In this document: positions 44,059-52,925 of the stretch, piece by piece
Numbering within the stretch: position 1 is the first letter of the stretch
How the letters are laid out: every line of letters starts with the position of its first letter
From: Clostridiales bacterium
Lineage (GTDB): Bacteria; Bacillota; Clostridia; Oscillospirales; Oscillospiraceae
DNA: 54,039 nt
Reading direction: 5' to 3'
Assembly: GCA_020860385.1 (NCBI GenBank)
Contig: JAJBUK010000104.1
Location: 1-54,039, forward strand
Made by a program: the position numbers and the translations under genes
The notes under the pieces: generated by a model
The model's input: only the letters and a program-made list of their open reading frames with translations
Told to the model about the DNA's origin: nothing
The model's database searches: none

Positions 44059-45684
44059 CTACGCTACGACAGCGTACACCACCCACAGCGCCGCGCAGTA
44101 CAGCAGGCAGGGCAGCAGGTTCAGCCGGATGATGCGGCCCTCGTTGCCCAGGGCGTTGGCGGTGGAGGTGACGGCCATGACGTTGTTGATGCAAATCATG
44201 TTGCCCAGCGCGCCGCCGGACAGCTGGAGGGCCACAATGGTGGAGGTGCTGAGGCCCAGCAGCTCTGCCGTCTCGTATTGCAGAGGGCCGAACAGGGTGC
44301 TGGACACCGTGCAGGAGCCGGAGACGAAGGCGCCGAAGATGCCGATGACCGGGGAGAGGTAGGGGAACAGGCCGCCCACGCTGCCCACAATCAGCTGGCT
44401 GATTTGGCTCAGCATACTGGCAAGGCCGGACAGATTATCCCCGGAGTGCATCATCAGCTGCACCATGGCCACACCGGCGGTCAGCGCCACTGCCAGGTTG
44501 TAAATCTGTCGCCCGGTGGTGACGGCCACCCGCCGCATTTCCCTGACGGGGACGCGGGTACACAGGGCGGTGACGACGCTGACCAGCACGAAGGGGAAGA
44601 TGCCGGGGTTGTAGGCCCACTGGAAGTTCAGCTCCGCCCCCTCCACCCCGAAGATGGAGCCGAAGTGGATGCTGATGCTCTGCAAAATCCCTTTCAGACC
44701 GAAGGTGTCCACCCTGGTCAGCACCAGCAGGACGGAAATCGCCACATAGGGCGTCCAGGCCAGGGCGAACTGCTTCCAGCTGGGGTTGGGGAGTTTGCCG
44801 CCGGAGGCGGCCCCCGTCCGCCCCTTGAACTGCCAGACGTAGCGGGGAATCAGAAAGCCCCGCTGCGCGGCCAGGACGGTGAGCACCATGCCGATGATGG
44901 AGCCTAAGATGGAGGCAAACTCCGGCCCCAGATACACCCCCAGCAGGTAATAGGGGACGAGGAAGGACAGGGCCGCCAGCAGGGAGAAGGGAATCATCTC
45001 CGCAATGCTCCTCAGCCGCCGCTCCCTGGGGCCGAAGGCCAGCACCAGCACGGCCACCAGCAGGAGGGGCACCAGCAGCCCGCCGACCCCCAGGAACAGG
45101 CAGACCTTGCCGGTGACCTCCTGGAGGAATGCGCTTTCCTCCACGCCGGAGGCGGCCAGCTGGCCGGACAGGCTGGAGATGGTGGTCAGGGTGGGGGTGC
45201 CGGCCGCGGCGAAGGGCACCGGCGTGCTGTTGGAAATCAGCGCCACCGCGCAGGCGGCCACGGCGGGGAAGCCCAGCCCCACCAGCAACGGGGCGGTCAG
45301 GGCGGCGGGGGTGCCGAACCCGGCGGAGCCTTCGATGAAGGCCCCGAAGAGGTAGGCGATGATGATGGCCTGCACCCGGGGGTCTGGCGTGATTTTGTGG
45401 AAGCCGCCCCGGATAATGTCCATGAGGCCGTTGGCCTTCAGCGTGTTTTGCAGCAGGATGGCCCCGCCTACAATCAGCAGCAGGTCCAGCGCCTTCAGCA
45501 CGCCGTAGACCGTGTAGGCGGCCACATGGACGCCCTCCATCCGCCAGACGGCCAGGGCCAGCACGCAGGTCAGCAGAAAGGCCAGCCCCACCGATTTGGA
45601 GGCGGGGGCGTTCCATATCACCATCAATAGAAAGGCCAGCAGCAGCGGCACCGCTGCGATGGCCGCATAAGCCGTACTAAACAC
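44059..45684 (-). CDS. lctP: L-lactate permease, LctP/LldP family
   Basis: A 541-residue, about 13-helix transporter of the LctP family that exchanges lactate or glycolate with protons. Family signs include [44 protein letters not shown], the C-terminal [14 protein letters not shown] and [12 protein letters not shown]. The start is GTG at 45684 with AAGGAGGG seven bases before it. It is divergent from the glycogen operon. Lactate import, or export as a fermentation product, are both possible; no lactate dehydrogenase is in the window. Confidence 0.92.
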   Translation of the reverse strand: MFSTAYAAIAAVPLLLAFLLMVIWNAPASKSVGLAFLLTCVLALAVWRMEGVHVAAYTVYGVLKALDLLLIVGGAILLQNTLKANGLMDIIRGGFHKITPDPRVQAIIIAYLFGAFIEGSAGFGTPAALTAPLLVGLGFPAVAACAVALISNSTPVPFAAAGTPTLTTISSLSGQLAASGVEESAFLQEVTGKVCLFLGVGGLLVPLLLVAVLVLAFGPRERRLRSIAEMIPFSLLAALSFLVPYYLLGVYLGPEFASILGSIIGMVLTVLAAQRGFLIPRYVWQFKGRTGAASGGKLPNPSWKQFALAWTPYVAISVLLVLTRVDTFGLKGILQSISIHFGSIFGVEGAELNFQWAYNPGIFPFVLVSVVTALCTRVPVREMRRVAVTTGRQIYNLAVALTAGVAMVQLMMHSGDNLSGLASMLSQISQLIVGSVGGLFPYLSPVIGIFGAFVSGSCTVSSTLFGPLQYETAELLGLSTSTIVALQLSGGALGNMICINNVMAVTSTANALGNEGRIIRLNLLPCLLYCAALWVVYAVVA

Positions 45685-45731
45685 GGAAATACCCTCCTTG
45701 CAGGACTGCGGGGAAAGAAATCAATATGATA

Positions 45732-45760
45732 ACAGTACCTTATTTCCGGGGAAAAGTCAA
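45732..45760 (-). promoter_or_regulatory. lctP: promoter of the lactate permease gene
   Basis: Minus-strand TTGACT (45755-45760), 17-base spacer, TACTGT (45732-45737). TATCAT nearby is an alternative -10 but at poor spacing. Confidence 0.6.
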
Positions 45761-45851
45761 GCAAAACTTTCCTGCTCCGGCGCGGGGATTTTCGGACAGA
45801 CGCGTCAACAAAGAAGGACGCACTTTCAAAAGTCGTTTCGCAAAAAATGTG

Positions 45852-45880
45852 TTGACGAAAGGGGAGAAACATTGTATAAT
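45852..45880 (+). promoter_or_regulatory. promoter of the glycogen synthesis operon
   Basis: TTGACG at 45852-45857, 17-base spacer, perfect TATAAT at 45875-45880. It lies inside a longer open frame from 45698, which rules out upstream starts for the GlgB-like gene. Confidence 0.93.
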
Positions 45881-45915
45881 TTTTACAAAGGCTACTCTGC
45901 CTTTGCGGTAAAAGC

Positions 45916-45956
45916 GGGGGAGAGGGAACCTTTCACCCGGATTTCTCCCCTTTTTT
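45916..45956 (+). terminator. terminator-like hairpin in the glycogen operon leader
   Basis: GGGGAGA (45917) pairs with TCTCCCC (45944), with an inner GGG/CCC, and is followed by six T. It lies ~30 bases after the predicted transcription start and 66 bases before the first gene. TTTCTCC of the right arm can also pair with GGAGAGA near 45970, a possible alternative fold. Confidence 0.6.
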
Positions 45957-46021
45957 CGGGAAAGAAGCGGAGAGACCGGACAAATCCCGGCAGATTATCA
46001 GCAGAATGGAGCGATACGGCA

Positions 46022-47770
46022 ATGCAGGATACTCCCGCATCCCAGCGGCTGGGGGCGTTCCCCTGCGTCCAGAACGGACAGGCAGGCTGGATGTTCCGCG
46101 TGGCTGCGCCTGCGGCAGCAGGCGTCAGCGTGGTGGGCGACTTCAACCAATGGGACCCGGGCCACGACCCTATGCAAAGGATGGATGAGGGCGTCTGGCA
46201 GACCTTTTTCCCCTATTTGCGGGAATATGACACCTACAAATACGCCATCCACACCCAGGAAGGGGACATACTTTATAAGTCCGACCCATATGCTTTCCAT
46301 AACGACACGCCGCCGGATAACTGCAGCAAGCTGTACGACGGCACGGGGTACCGCTGGAGCGATGACAGCTGGTTCGCCTTCCGCAGGCAGAAGCAGCTGG
46401 GCAGAAGCCCGCTGAACTGCTACGAGGTGCATCTCGGCTCCTGGCGCAGGACCGGCATGGGCGAGGTGCTCTCCTACCGCGCCATGACGGGCTACCTGGT
46501 GCCCTATGTGAAGGAGATGGGCTACACCGCCGTTATCTTTATGCCGCTGATGGAGCATCAGGAGGACGGCAGCTTCGGCTACCTGCCGGACAGCTGGTTC
46601 GCCCCCACCTCCCGCTTCGGCCCGCCCCAGGACTTTATGCACCTGATTGACGAGCTGCACCGCGCCGGGGTCGGCGTGTTTATGGACTGGCCCTGTGGCA
46701 GCTTTCCGGTGAACGAGCATGGGCTGGCCGGGTTTGACGGCTCTGCCCTCTTTGAGACGGAGGATGAGCTTGGGCAGGAAGGGGTGCGCACCTTTGACTT
46801 TTCCAAGCCCTTTGTCCGCCGGTTCCTGACGGATTCCGCCCTGTTCTGGCTGGAGCATTACCATCTGGACGGGCTGCGGGTCTGCGGTACCGGCGTGATG
46901 CAGACGGCGGAGGCCCACACCTTCCTCGAGGAACTGGTGCAGCGCACCCGGCGGGACGCGCCGGAGCGAGTCATCACCCTGGGCAAGGTCATTGTCACCG
47001 ATTCCGCCAGCACCAGCGGAAACCTCTGTTTAAACCGGGGCTGTGAGGACCATCTCCTGACCTCCTTTTATCAGAACAACGAAGCGGGACGCTTTGTCTC
47101 CGGCATCTTCTCCCCCCTGCACTCCTGCATCCCGCCCCTGGGCACCGAGTTTACCGAGACGATTTCCCACCTGATCGCAGGCGGCGGAGAGCCCCAGAGC
47201 ACCAGGATGGCGGCATCCCGGCTGTGCCATCTGCTGCTGCTGACCTACCCGGGGAAAAAGCTCACCTTCATGGGCACGGAGTTCGGCCAGGAGAAGCCCT
47301 GGGACTACCGCTATTCCCTGGACTGGCATCTGCTGCACTACGATGCGTATTACAGGCAGCAGCGCTTCTTCCGGGAGGCGAACCTCCTCTACCTGTCCCA
47401 GCCCGCCTTTTGGGAGCGGGACAACGACCCGGAGGGCTACCAGGCCCTGATCCGCTATGACGAGCTGCAAAAGGCGTCCGCCATGCGGCGGGCGGGCATG
47501 GCGGACAGCCTGCTGGTGGTGCTGAACTTCTCCAAGCGGAAGCCGTTCCAGTGCAGCCTCCAGGTGGAGCAGCCCGGCTCTTACCGGGTGCTGCTGAACA
47601 CCGACGCCGATTCCTATGGCGGCCAGAACCTGGGGAGCCAGGGGCTGCTCACCGCCGTAAAGACGGAGCAGGGCTATCAGCTTCCCCTGGAGGTGCCCCC
47701 TGTGGGCGGGCTGGTGGTGGCCTTTGAAGGACCGCCGGAGCCGTCCCCCATCCTTCTTCCTGTTGATTGA
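46022..47770 (+). CDS. GlgB-like protein lacking all GH13 catalytic acids (predicted pseudoenzyme)
   Basis: A 582-residue homologue of glycogen branching enzyme. An N-terminal CBM48-like domain (FNQWDPGHDPMQRM), the GH13 barrel (EHQEDGSFGYLPDSWFAPTS; FMDWPCGSFPVNEHGL) and the C-terminal beta domain (VLNFSKR; LNTDADSYGG) align well. But the nucleophile motif RVDAV reads RVCGT (Cys288), the general-acid strand AEES reads LGKV (Gly321-Lys322), and SHDEV reads SHLIA (Leu384). The segment after Cys288 is also ~25 residues shorter than usual. It should bind glucan but not branch it. The ATG at 46022 follows AATGGAG and is downstream of the promoter. First gene before glgC, glgD and glgA. A scaffold or regulatory role is inference. 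Confidence 0.88.
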   Translation: MQDTPASQRLGAFPCVQNGQAGWMFRVAAPAAAGVSVVGDFNQWDPGHDPMQRMDEGVWQTFFPYLREYDTYKYAIHTQEGDILYKSDPYAFHNDTPPDNCSKLYDGTGYRWSDDSWFAFRRQKQLGRSPLNCYEVHLGSWRRTGMGEVLSYRAMTGYLVPYVKEMGYTAVIFMPLMEHQEDGSFGYLPDSWFAPTSRFGPPQDFMHLIDELHRAGVGVFMDWPCGSFPVNEHGLAGFDGSALFETEDELGQEGVRTFDFSKPFVRRFLTDSALFWLEHYHLDGLRVCGTGVMQTAEAHTFLEELVQRTRRDAPERVITLGKVIVTDSASTSGNLCLNRGCEDHLLTSFYQNNEAGRFVSGIFSPLHSCIPPLGTEFTETISHLIAGGGEPQSTRMAASRLCHLLLLTYPGKKLTFMGTEFGQEKPWDYRYSLDWHLLHYDAYYRQQRFFREANLLYLSQPAFWERDNDPEGYQALIRYDELQKASAMRRAGMADSLLVVLNFSKRKPFQCSLQVEQPGSYRVLLNTDADSYGGQNLGSQGLLTAVKTEQGYQLPLEVPPVGGLVVAFEGPPEPSPILLPVD

Positions 47771-47790
47771 ACGGAAAATCTCCGTTTTTT
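47770..47790 (+). terminator. weak terminator between the GlgB-like gene and glgC
   Basis: AACGGA / TCCGTT, 6 bp with an AAATC loop, followed by a T run to 47790. The short stem suggests only partial termination. Confidence 0.5.
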
Positions 47791-47840
47791 CAAATAAAGC
47801 AACCGCATCTATCCCAATCTTATGTACGAGGTGACCATCC

Positions 47841-49058
47841 ATGAAAAAGGAATGTGTTGCCATGTTGCTGGCCGGTGGCCAGGGCAGCCGTCTATACGCG
47901 CTGACCAAAAACGTGGCAAAACCTGCCGTCCCCTTCGGCGGCAAGTATCGAATCATCGACTTCCCCCTGTCCAACTGCGTCAACTCCGGCATTGACACCG
48001 TCGGTGTGCTGACCCAGTACCGTCCCCTGGAGCTGAACTCCTACCTGGGCAACGGTGAGCCGTGGGATTTGGACATTGCCGACGGCGGCGTCCACATCCT
48101 CAGCCCCTATTCCACCTCCGGCGAGTCCGGCTCCTGGTATAAGGGCGCTGCCAACGCCATCTATCAGAACATCGGCTTTATCGACCAGTATGACCCTGAC
48201 TACGTCATCGTCCTGTCTGGCGACAACATCTCCAAGATGGACTACAAGGATATGCTGGAGACCCACAAGAAGGCCGGGGCCGCCGCCACTATCTCCGTGC
48301 TGACCGTCACCATGGAGGAGGCCAAGCGCTTCGGCATTATGAACTGCAATCCGGATGACACCATCTACGAGTTCGAGGAGAAGCCCGCCCATCCCAAGAG
48401 CAACCTGGCCTCCATGGGTGTGTACTGCTTCACCTGGTCCAAGCTCCGCAAGTACCTGATTGAGGACGAGAACACCCCTGGCTCCGCCAATGACTTCGGC
48501 AAGAACATCATCCCCAATATGCTGAACAACGGTGAGAAGATGGTGGTCTACCGTTTCAACGGCTACTGGAAGGACGTGGGCACCATCGCCTCCCTGTGGG
48601 ACGCCAACATGGACATTCTGAATATCCCCAACGCTGAGCTGGATATTTATGACAAGGAATGGCCCCTGTACGCCCGTAACCCCATCGTTCCCCCCCACTA
48701 CATCGGCGAGCACGCCACCACCAACCACTCCTTCGTGGCCGGCGGCTGCGTGGTGGACGGCGAGGTGGACAACTCCATCCTCTTCAACTCCGTTACCATC
48801 GAGCGGGGTGCCAGCGTCCGCTATTCTATCCTGATGCCCGGCGCAACGGTGAAGGCCGGCGCTGTGGTGGAGTATTCCATCCTGGCGGAGAACTCCGTCA
48901 TCGGCGCAGGTGCCGTGGTGGGCTCCGAGCAGGACCCCCAGGACCCCAACAAGAAAATCGCCGTTGTGGGCAGCAAGGTGTCCGTAGGCCCCGGCGCTGT
49001 CATCGAGGCTGGCGCCATGCTGAACCCTGAAACTCTGAAAGGCGGTGAGGAGGCATGA
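47841..49058 (+). CDS. glgC: glucose-1-phosphate adenylyltransferase, catalytic subunit
   Basis: A 405-residue nucleotidyltransferase that makes ADP-glucose from ATP and glucose-1-phosphate, the committed step of glycogen synthesis. The catalytic N-terminal domain has [31 protein letters not shown] and [10 protein letters not shown]; the C-terminal left-handed beta-helix has hexapeptide-like repeats ([24 protein letters not shown]-like). GAGGTGA precedes the ATG. Its stop overlaps the glgD start (ATGA), so the two subunits are translationally coupled, as in Bacillus-type GlgCD. Confidence 0.96.
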   Translation: MKKECVAMLLAGGQGSRLYALTKNVAKPAVPFGGKYRIIDFPLSNCVNSGIDTVGVLTQYRPLELNSYLGNGEPWDLDIADGGVHILSPYSTSGESGSWYKGAANAIYQNIGFIDQYDPDYVIVLSGDNISKMDYKDMLETHKKAGAAATISVLTVTMEEAKRFGIMNCNPDDTIYEFEEKPAHPKSNLASMGVYCFTWSKLRKYLIEDENTPGSANDFGKNIIPNMLNNGEKMVVYRFNGYWKDVGTIASLWDANMDILNIPNAELDIYDKEWPLYARNPIVPPHYIGEHATTNHSFVAGGCVVDGEVDNSILFNSVTIERGASVRYSILMPGATVKAGAVVEYSILAENSVIGAGAVVGSEQDPQDPNKKIAVVGSKVSVGPGAVIEAGAMLNPETLKGGEEA

Positions 49059-50170
49059 AAAACATTCATACCCTCATTTTTACAAACCAGGCCAACTATG
49101 ACCTGAAGGAGCTGACGGAGGTCCGCTCCATGTCCGCCGTTCCCTACGGCGGCCGCTTCCGCATGATTGACTTCATGCTGTCCAACTGCGTCAACGCCGG
49201 CATCACTGACATCGGCGTCGTGCTGGAGCAGAACTACCAGTCCCTGCTGGACCATATCGGCACCGGCAAGCACTGGGATTTGGCCCGCCGCCGCGGCGGC
49301 CTGCGGCTGCTGCCCCCCTTCTCCATGAAGAGCTCCGGCAGCAGCGGCCATATCCGTGGCCGCATGGAGGCCCTGGCCAGCCTGGACTCCTATCTGAATC
49401 AGATTCGCCAGGACTACGTCCTGTTGACCGATGGCGACGTCGCCCTGAACATCGACCTGAGCAAGGTCTATGACCAGCACGTTGCCTCCGGTGCGGATAT
49501 CACCATCGTCTGCGTCCCCAACCACATCGGCGACCCCAAACAGACCACCTACGTCATCCCCGCTGAGGACGGCTCCATTGCCGACATCCTGGAGAAGCCG
49601 GATGAGGCCGAGGGCCTGGAGTATATCTCCATGGCCCTGCTGAGCAAGGACCTGCTGATTCAGGTCAACAAGTACTGCGCCGCTCACAACCAGTACTCCT
49701 TCTCCAATGACGTGCTGGTGGGCATGAAGGACAAGCTGAAGATCATGCCCTACGTCTTTGACGGTTACTGCGCTCGCTTCACCAGCGTCGCCTCTTACTA
49801 TGAGAAGAGCATGGACCTGCTGAAGCCTGAGGTACGGGATGAGCTCTTTGACGCCGACCATCCCATCCGCTCCAAGGACCGTACCGACGCCCCCACCTAC
49901 TACGCCCCCGGCTCTGTGGTCAAGAACTCCATGATCGCCGACGGCTGCGTTATCGAGGGCACGGTGGAGAACTCCGTCCTGTTCCGGAACGTCACGGTCG
50001 CCAAGGGCGCGGTGGTGAAGAACTCCATCCTGATGAAGGGTGTTGTCGTGGGCGAGAATGCTCAGGTCAACTGCACCATCGCCGATAAGGATGTTACCGT
50101 CTCCCCCAACGGCAACCTGTCCGGCCATCCCAACTATCCCCTGCTGATTGCCAAGGGCAGCCAGGTGTAA
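49055..50170 (+). CDS. glgD: GlgD, regulatory subunit of ADP-glucose pyrophosphorylase
   Basis: A 371-residue paralogue of GlgC. The N-terminal GGxGxRL nucleotide loop is absent (the protein starts [16 protein letters not shown]), while [16 protein letters not shown] and the hexapeptide beta-helix ([16 protein letters not shown]) remain. This is the pattern of Firmicutes GlgD, which has little activity itself and stimulates GlgC in the heterotetramer. It starts inside the glgC stop codon and is followed by glgA. Confidence 0.95.
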   Translation: MKNIHTLIFTNQANYDLKELTEVRSMSAVPYGGRFRMIDFMLSNCVNAGITDIGVVLEQNYQSLLDHIGTGKHWDLARRRGGLRLLPPFSMKSSGSSGHIRGRMEALASLDSYLNQIRQDYVLLTDGDVALNIDLSKVYDQHVASGADITIVCVPNHIGDPKQTTYVIPAEDGSIADILEKPDEAEGLEYISMALLSKDLLIQVNKYCAAHNQYSFSNDVLVGMKDKLKIMPYVFDGYCARFTSVASYYEKSMDLLKPEVRDELFDADHPIRSKDRTDAPTYYAPGSVVKNSMIADGCVIEGTVENSVLFRNVTVAKGAVVKNSILMKGVVVGENAQVNCTIADKDVTVSPNGNLSGHPNYPLLIAKGSQV

Positions 50171-50190
50171 GGTTCCATAAACTCTCATCC

Positions 50191-50223
50191 AAGGGCATTT
50201 GCCCTTGCCGCCGTACACGGCGG
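50191..50223 (+). other. two small hairpins between glgD and glgA
   Basis: AAGGGCA-TT-TGCCCTT at 50191-50206 and CCGCCGT-AC-ACGGCGG at 50208-50223 are adjacent perfect hairpins without T tract. They precede the glgA RBS by ~30 bases. Confidence 0.6.
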
Positions 50224-50267
50224 GACGGCCCAAAGCACAGCGTTTCCCTGAAAGAAAGGATAACTAT

Positions 50268-51701
50268 ATGAACATTTTCTTTGTCTCCTCCGAAGTCGCC
50301 CCCTTCGTCAAGACGGGCGGACTGGCGGACGTTGCATCCTCTTTACCTCCTGCACTGGCGGATATGGGCAACGATGTGCGTGTCGTCCTGCCGCTGTACG
50401 CCGCGATTGGCGACCAGTGGCGCAGTCAAATGACGTTCGTGAAGTATTTTTACTTCCGGCTCGGCTGGCGCTCCAGCTACTGCGGCCTGTTCGAGCTGCA
50501 AAGGGGCAACATTACCTACTACTTTGTGGATAACGAGACCTACTTCAAGCGCAACGGCCTGTATGGGCACTATGACGACGGGGAGCGGTTTGCTTACTTC
50601 TCCCGCGCCTGCATCGAGATTCCCGACCAGATTGGCTGGAAGCCCGACATCATCCACGCCAACGACTGGGAGACCGCCCTCGTGCCCATCTATCTGCTGG
50701 AGGCCCGCCGGATGCGGCCCAATCTGGCTAAGGCCAAGAGCGTCTATACCATTCACAACATCGAGTATCAGGGCCGGTTCGGCCGCTCCATCCTGGAGGA
50801 TGTCTTTGGCCTGGACACCAGCTATTTTAACGAGAATATGCTGAGCTTCTACGGCGATGTGAACCTGATGAAGGGGGCCATCTATGCCGCCGACCATGTG
50901 ACCACCGTTTCCCCCACTTACGCCGGGGAGCTGCAATACAGCTTCTACGCCCACGGCCTGGAGGGCGTTGTGGTGGATAACTACAGCAAAATCACCGGCA
51001 TCCTGAACGGCATTGACATGGAGGCCGCCGACCCCGCCACCGACCAGGCCATCGCGGCCAACTTCACCCCCGACGACCTCAGCGGCAAGGCCTTCTGCAA
51101 GGCCGCCCTGCAAAAGGAACTGGGGCTGGACGAGGACCCGGACGCGGCCATCATCGCCTGCATCTCCCGCCTGGTGGGGCATAAGGGCTATGACCTGATT
51201 ACCAACGTGTTCAGCCGCATCATGTCCAAGCACGTCCAGTTCGTCCTTCTGGGCACCGGCGAGTGGGGCTTTGAGGAGTTCTTCCGCAACGCGGAGCGGC
51301 AGTATCCCGGCCGGGTCAGCGCCAACATCAAGTATGCCGCCACCCTGTCCGATAAGATTTATGCCGGTGCGGACATCATGCTGATGCCCTCCATCGCGGA
51401 GCCCTGCGGCCTGACCCAGATGTTTGCCATGCGCTACGGCACCGTGCCCGTGGTGCGCCTCACCGGCGGATTGAAGGACTCCGTCCCCTCTTACAACACT
51501 GTCACCGGGGAGGGGCTGGGCTTCACCTTCGTCAACATCAACGCGGACGATATGCTGGACACCATCAACCGGGCGCTGGCGGTCTATACGGACGATCCGG
51601 TGGCCTGGGCCAAGCTGCAAAAGCGGGACATGGAGACCGATTTCAGCTGGAGCAAGTCTGCCGCCGAGTACATGGAGGTCTACGAGAGCCTGGTAAAGTG
51701 A
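50268..51701 (+). CDS. glgA: glycogen synthase (ADP-glucose)
   Basis: A 477-residue GT5 glucosyltransferase that adds glucose from ADP-glucose to the alpha-1,4-glucan chain. The N-terminal domain begins MNIFFVSSEVAPFVKTGGLADV with the KTGG substrate motif; HANDWETALVPIYLL and, in the C-terminal GT-B domain, MLMPSIAEPCGLTQM with the conserved Glu are visible. The ATG at 50268 with AAAGGA eight bases upstream was chosen over an in-frame start at 50199 that lies in the hairpin region. Last gene of the operon, followed by a terminator. Confidence 0.96.
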   Translation: MNIFFVSSEVAPFVKTGGLADVASSLPPALADMGNDVRVVLPLYAAIGDQWRSQMTFVKYFYFRLGWRSSYCGLFELQRGNITYYFVDNETYFKRNGLYGHYDDGERFAYFSRACIEIPDQIGWKPDIIHANDWETALVPIYLLEARRMRPNLAKAKSVYTIHNIEYQGRFGRSILEDVFGLDTSYFNENMLSFYGDVNLMKGAIYAADHVTTVSPTYAGELQYSFYAHGLEGVVVDNYSKITGILNGIDMEAADPATDQAIAANFTPDDLSGKAFCKAALQKELGLDEDPDAAIIACISRLVGHKGYDLITNVFSRIMSKHVQFVLLGTGEWGFEEFFRNAERQYPGRVSANIKYAATLSDKIYAGADIMLMPSIAEPCGLTQMFAMRYGTVPVVRLTGGLKDSVPSYNTVTGEGLGFTFVNINADDMLDTINRALAVYTDDPVAWAKLQKRDMETDFSWSKSAAEYMEVYESLVK

Positions 51702-51737
51702 CGCTGACGCCTTTGCCAAAACCATCAGACGGAATCA

Positions 51738-51768
51738 GGGACGCCGCAGCGCCGCGGCGTCCCCTTTT
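51738..51768 (+). terminator. terminator of the glycogen operon
   Basis: GGGACGCCGC / GCGGCGTCCC, 10 bp, followed by CTTTT. Confidence 0.92.
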
Positions 51769-51820
51769 GCGCGTTCAGCAGACGCCTTCCACAAAATGAA
51801 CGAAAAACATTGATAAATTC

Positions 51821-51855
51821 TTGACAAACTCATGATTTATCGTATAATGATGAGT
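51821..51855 (+). promoter_or_regulatory. promoter of the SDR gene within an inverted repeat
   Basis: TTGACA at 51821-51826, 16-base spacer, TATAAT at 51843-51848. ACTCATGATT (51828-51837) and AATGATGAGT (51846-51855) form 10-base half-sites with one mismatch and an 8-base gap, covering the spacer, the -10 box and the bases up to the start site. This is a likely repressor operator. Confidence 0.85.
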
Positions 51856-51961
51856 AGGAGCAAAGAGATGCTGCGGTGTGCGCCTGACCCTGGGCCGAGC
51901 GCGTGGCGGCGTCCTTTGCAGGTCATAATCCATAACTCATGCTGTGTAAGGAGTGATTCGT

Positions 51962-52747
51962 ATGTTTGATTACAAGGGTAAGGTAGTGGCTGTCACCGGA
52001 GCGTCCTCCGGCCTCGGCAAGCAGATGGCGGAGGGCTACGCCCAGGTGGGCGCAGACCTGGTGCTGCTGGCCAGACGTGTGGAGCGTCTGGAGGCCAGCG
52101 CAAAGGAATGGTCTGAGAAGTACGGCGTCAAAGTGCTGCCCATCGCCTGCGACGTGACCAAGGCTGACTCCATCGCCAATGCAGTGGCGAAGGTGGACGA
52201 GGTGTTCGGCCATGTGGAGGTCATCGTGAACGACGCCGGAGGCGAAAAGGGCACCGGTACCCCGCTGGTGGATTACAAGAAGGAGGACTGGGACTTCACC
52301 CTGGGCCTTGACCTGACCTCCGTGTTTGCCGTGACCCAGGCTTTTGTCAAGCTGATGCAGAAGGCCATGGCGGAGGGCAAGCAGACCTATGGCCGCGTCA
52401 TCAACATCGCCTCCATCTACGGCATGGTAGGCAACACCGCCCTCCCCACCATCGCCTATCACACCACCAAGGGCGCAGTGGTGAACTTCACCCGGGGCGC
52501 AGCCGCAGAGCTGGCTACCTCCGGCATCACGGTGAACGCCATTTGCCCGGGGTATTTCTATACCGAGTTGACCACGGAGACGCTGGACAGCGACGCCTTC
52601 CAGGCGTTTGCCAACACCTCCGTTCCCATGAAGCGGTATGGCCATGCCGGTGAGTTGAACTCCGCCGCGGTATTCTTGGGCGCGGAAGAGTCCAGCTATG
52701 TCACCGGTCAGATTCTGGCGGTGGACGGCGGGTATACCTGCGTGTAA
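51962..52747 (+). CDS. short-chain dehydrogenase/reductase
   Basis: A 261-residue NAD(P)-dependent classical SDR. Cofactor motif TGASSGLG at residues 11-18, VNDAGG (the NNAG position), catalytic Ser in NIASIYG, and Tyr166-Lys170 (YHTTK) are all present; the C-terminal GQILAVDGGYT is typical. The ATG at 51962 has AAGGAG eight bases upstream; a GTG at 51953 overlaps that RBS. It resembles gluconate 5-dehydrogenase or 3-oxoacyl-ACP reductase types, but the substrate is not determined. It is monocistronic, with a ~107-base leader. Confidence 0.9.
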   Translation: MFDYKGKVVAVTGASSGLGKQMAEGYAQVGADLVLLARRVERLEASAKEWSEKYGVKVLPIACDVTKADSIANAVAKVDEVFGHVEVIVNDAGGEKGTGTPLVDYKKEDWDFTLGLDLTSVFAVTQAFVKLMQKAMAEGKQTYGRVINIASIYGMVGNTALPTIAYHTTKGAVVNFTRGAAAELATSGITVNAICPGYFYTELTTETLDSDAFQAFANTSVPMKRYGHAGELNSAAVFLGAEESSYVTGQILAVDGGYTCV

Positions 52748-52781
52748 GCACAGTTTCCAGTGATTCATTTTCAACCCTGTC

Positions 52782-52811
52782 AGGGACGCCGAAAAAAGCG
52801 GCGTCCCTTTT
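52782..52811 (+). terminator. terminator of the SDR gene
   Basis: AGGGACGCCG / CGGCGTCCCT with an A-rich loop, then TTT. The arm sequence nearly repeats that of the glgA terminator at 51738. Confidence 0.92.
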
Positions 52812-52833
52812 CAAAAAACAATCGTTAGGTACC

Positions 52834-52862
52834 TTGACAAATAAAAATCGACGTGCTAAAAT
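52834..52862 (+). promoter_or_regulatory. promoter of the nitrogenase-like gene
   Basis: TTGACA at 52834-52839, 17-base spacer, TAAAAT at 52857-52862. A short CCCGC-ACAA-GCGGG hairpin lies in the leader. Confidence 0.9.
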
Positions 52863-52925
52863 AAAGCCATACCAAGGAAAAAGAACCCGCACAAGCGGGA
52901 TGATTCAGTAAAGGATGATTTTTGA

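Noticed and set aside
45698..46021. An N-terminal extension of the GlgB-like protein
   Set aside because: The near-consensus promoter at 45852-45880 and a terminator-like hairpin lie within it, and the extension matches nothing expected of GlgB.
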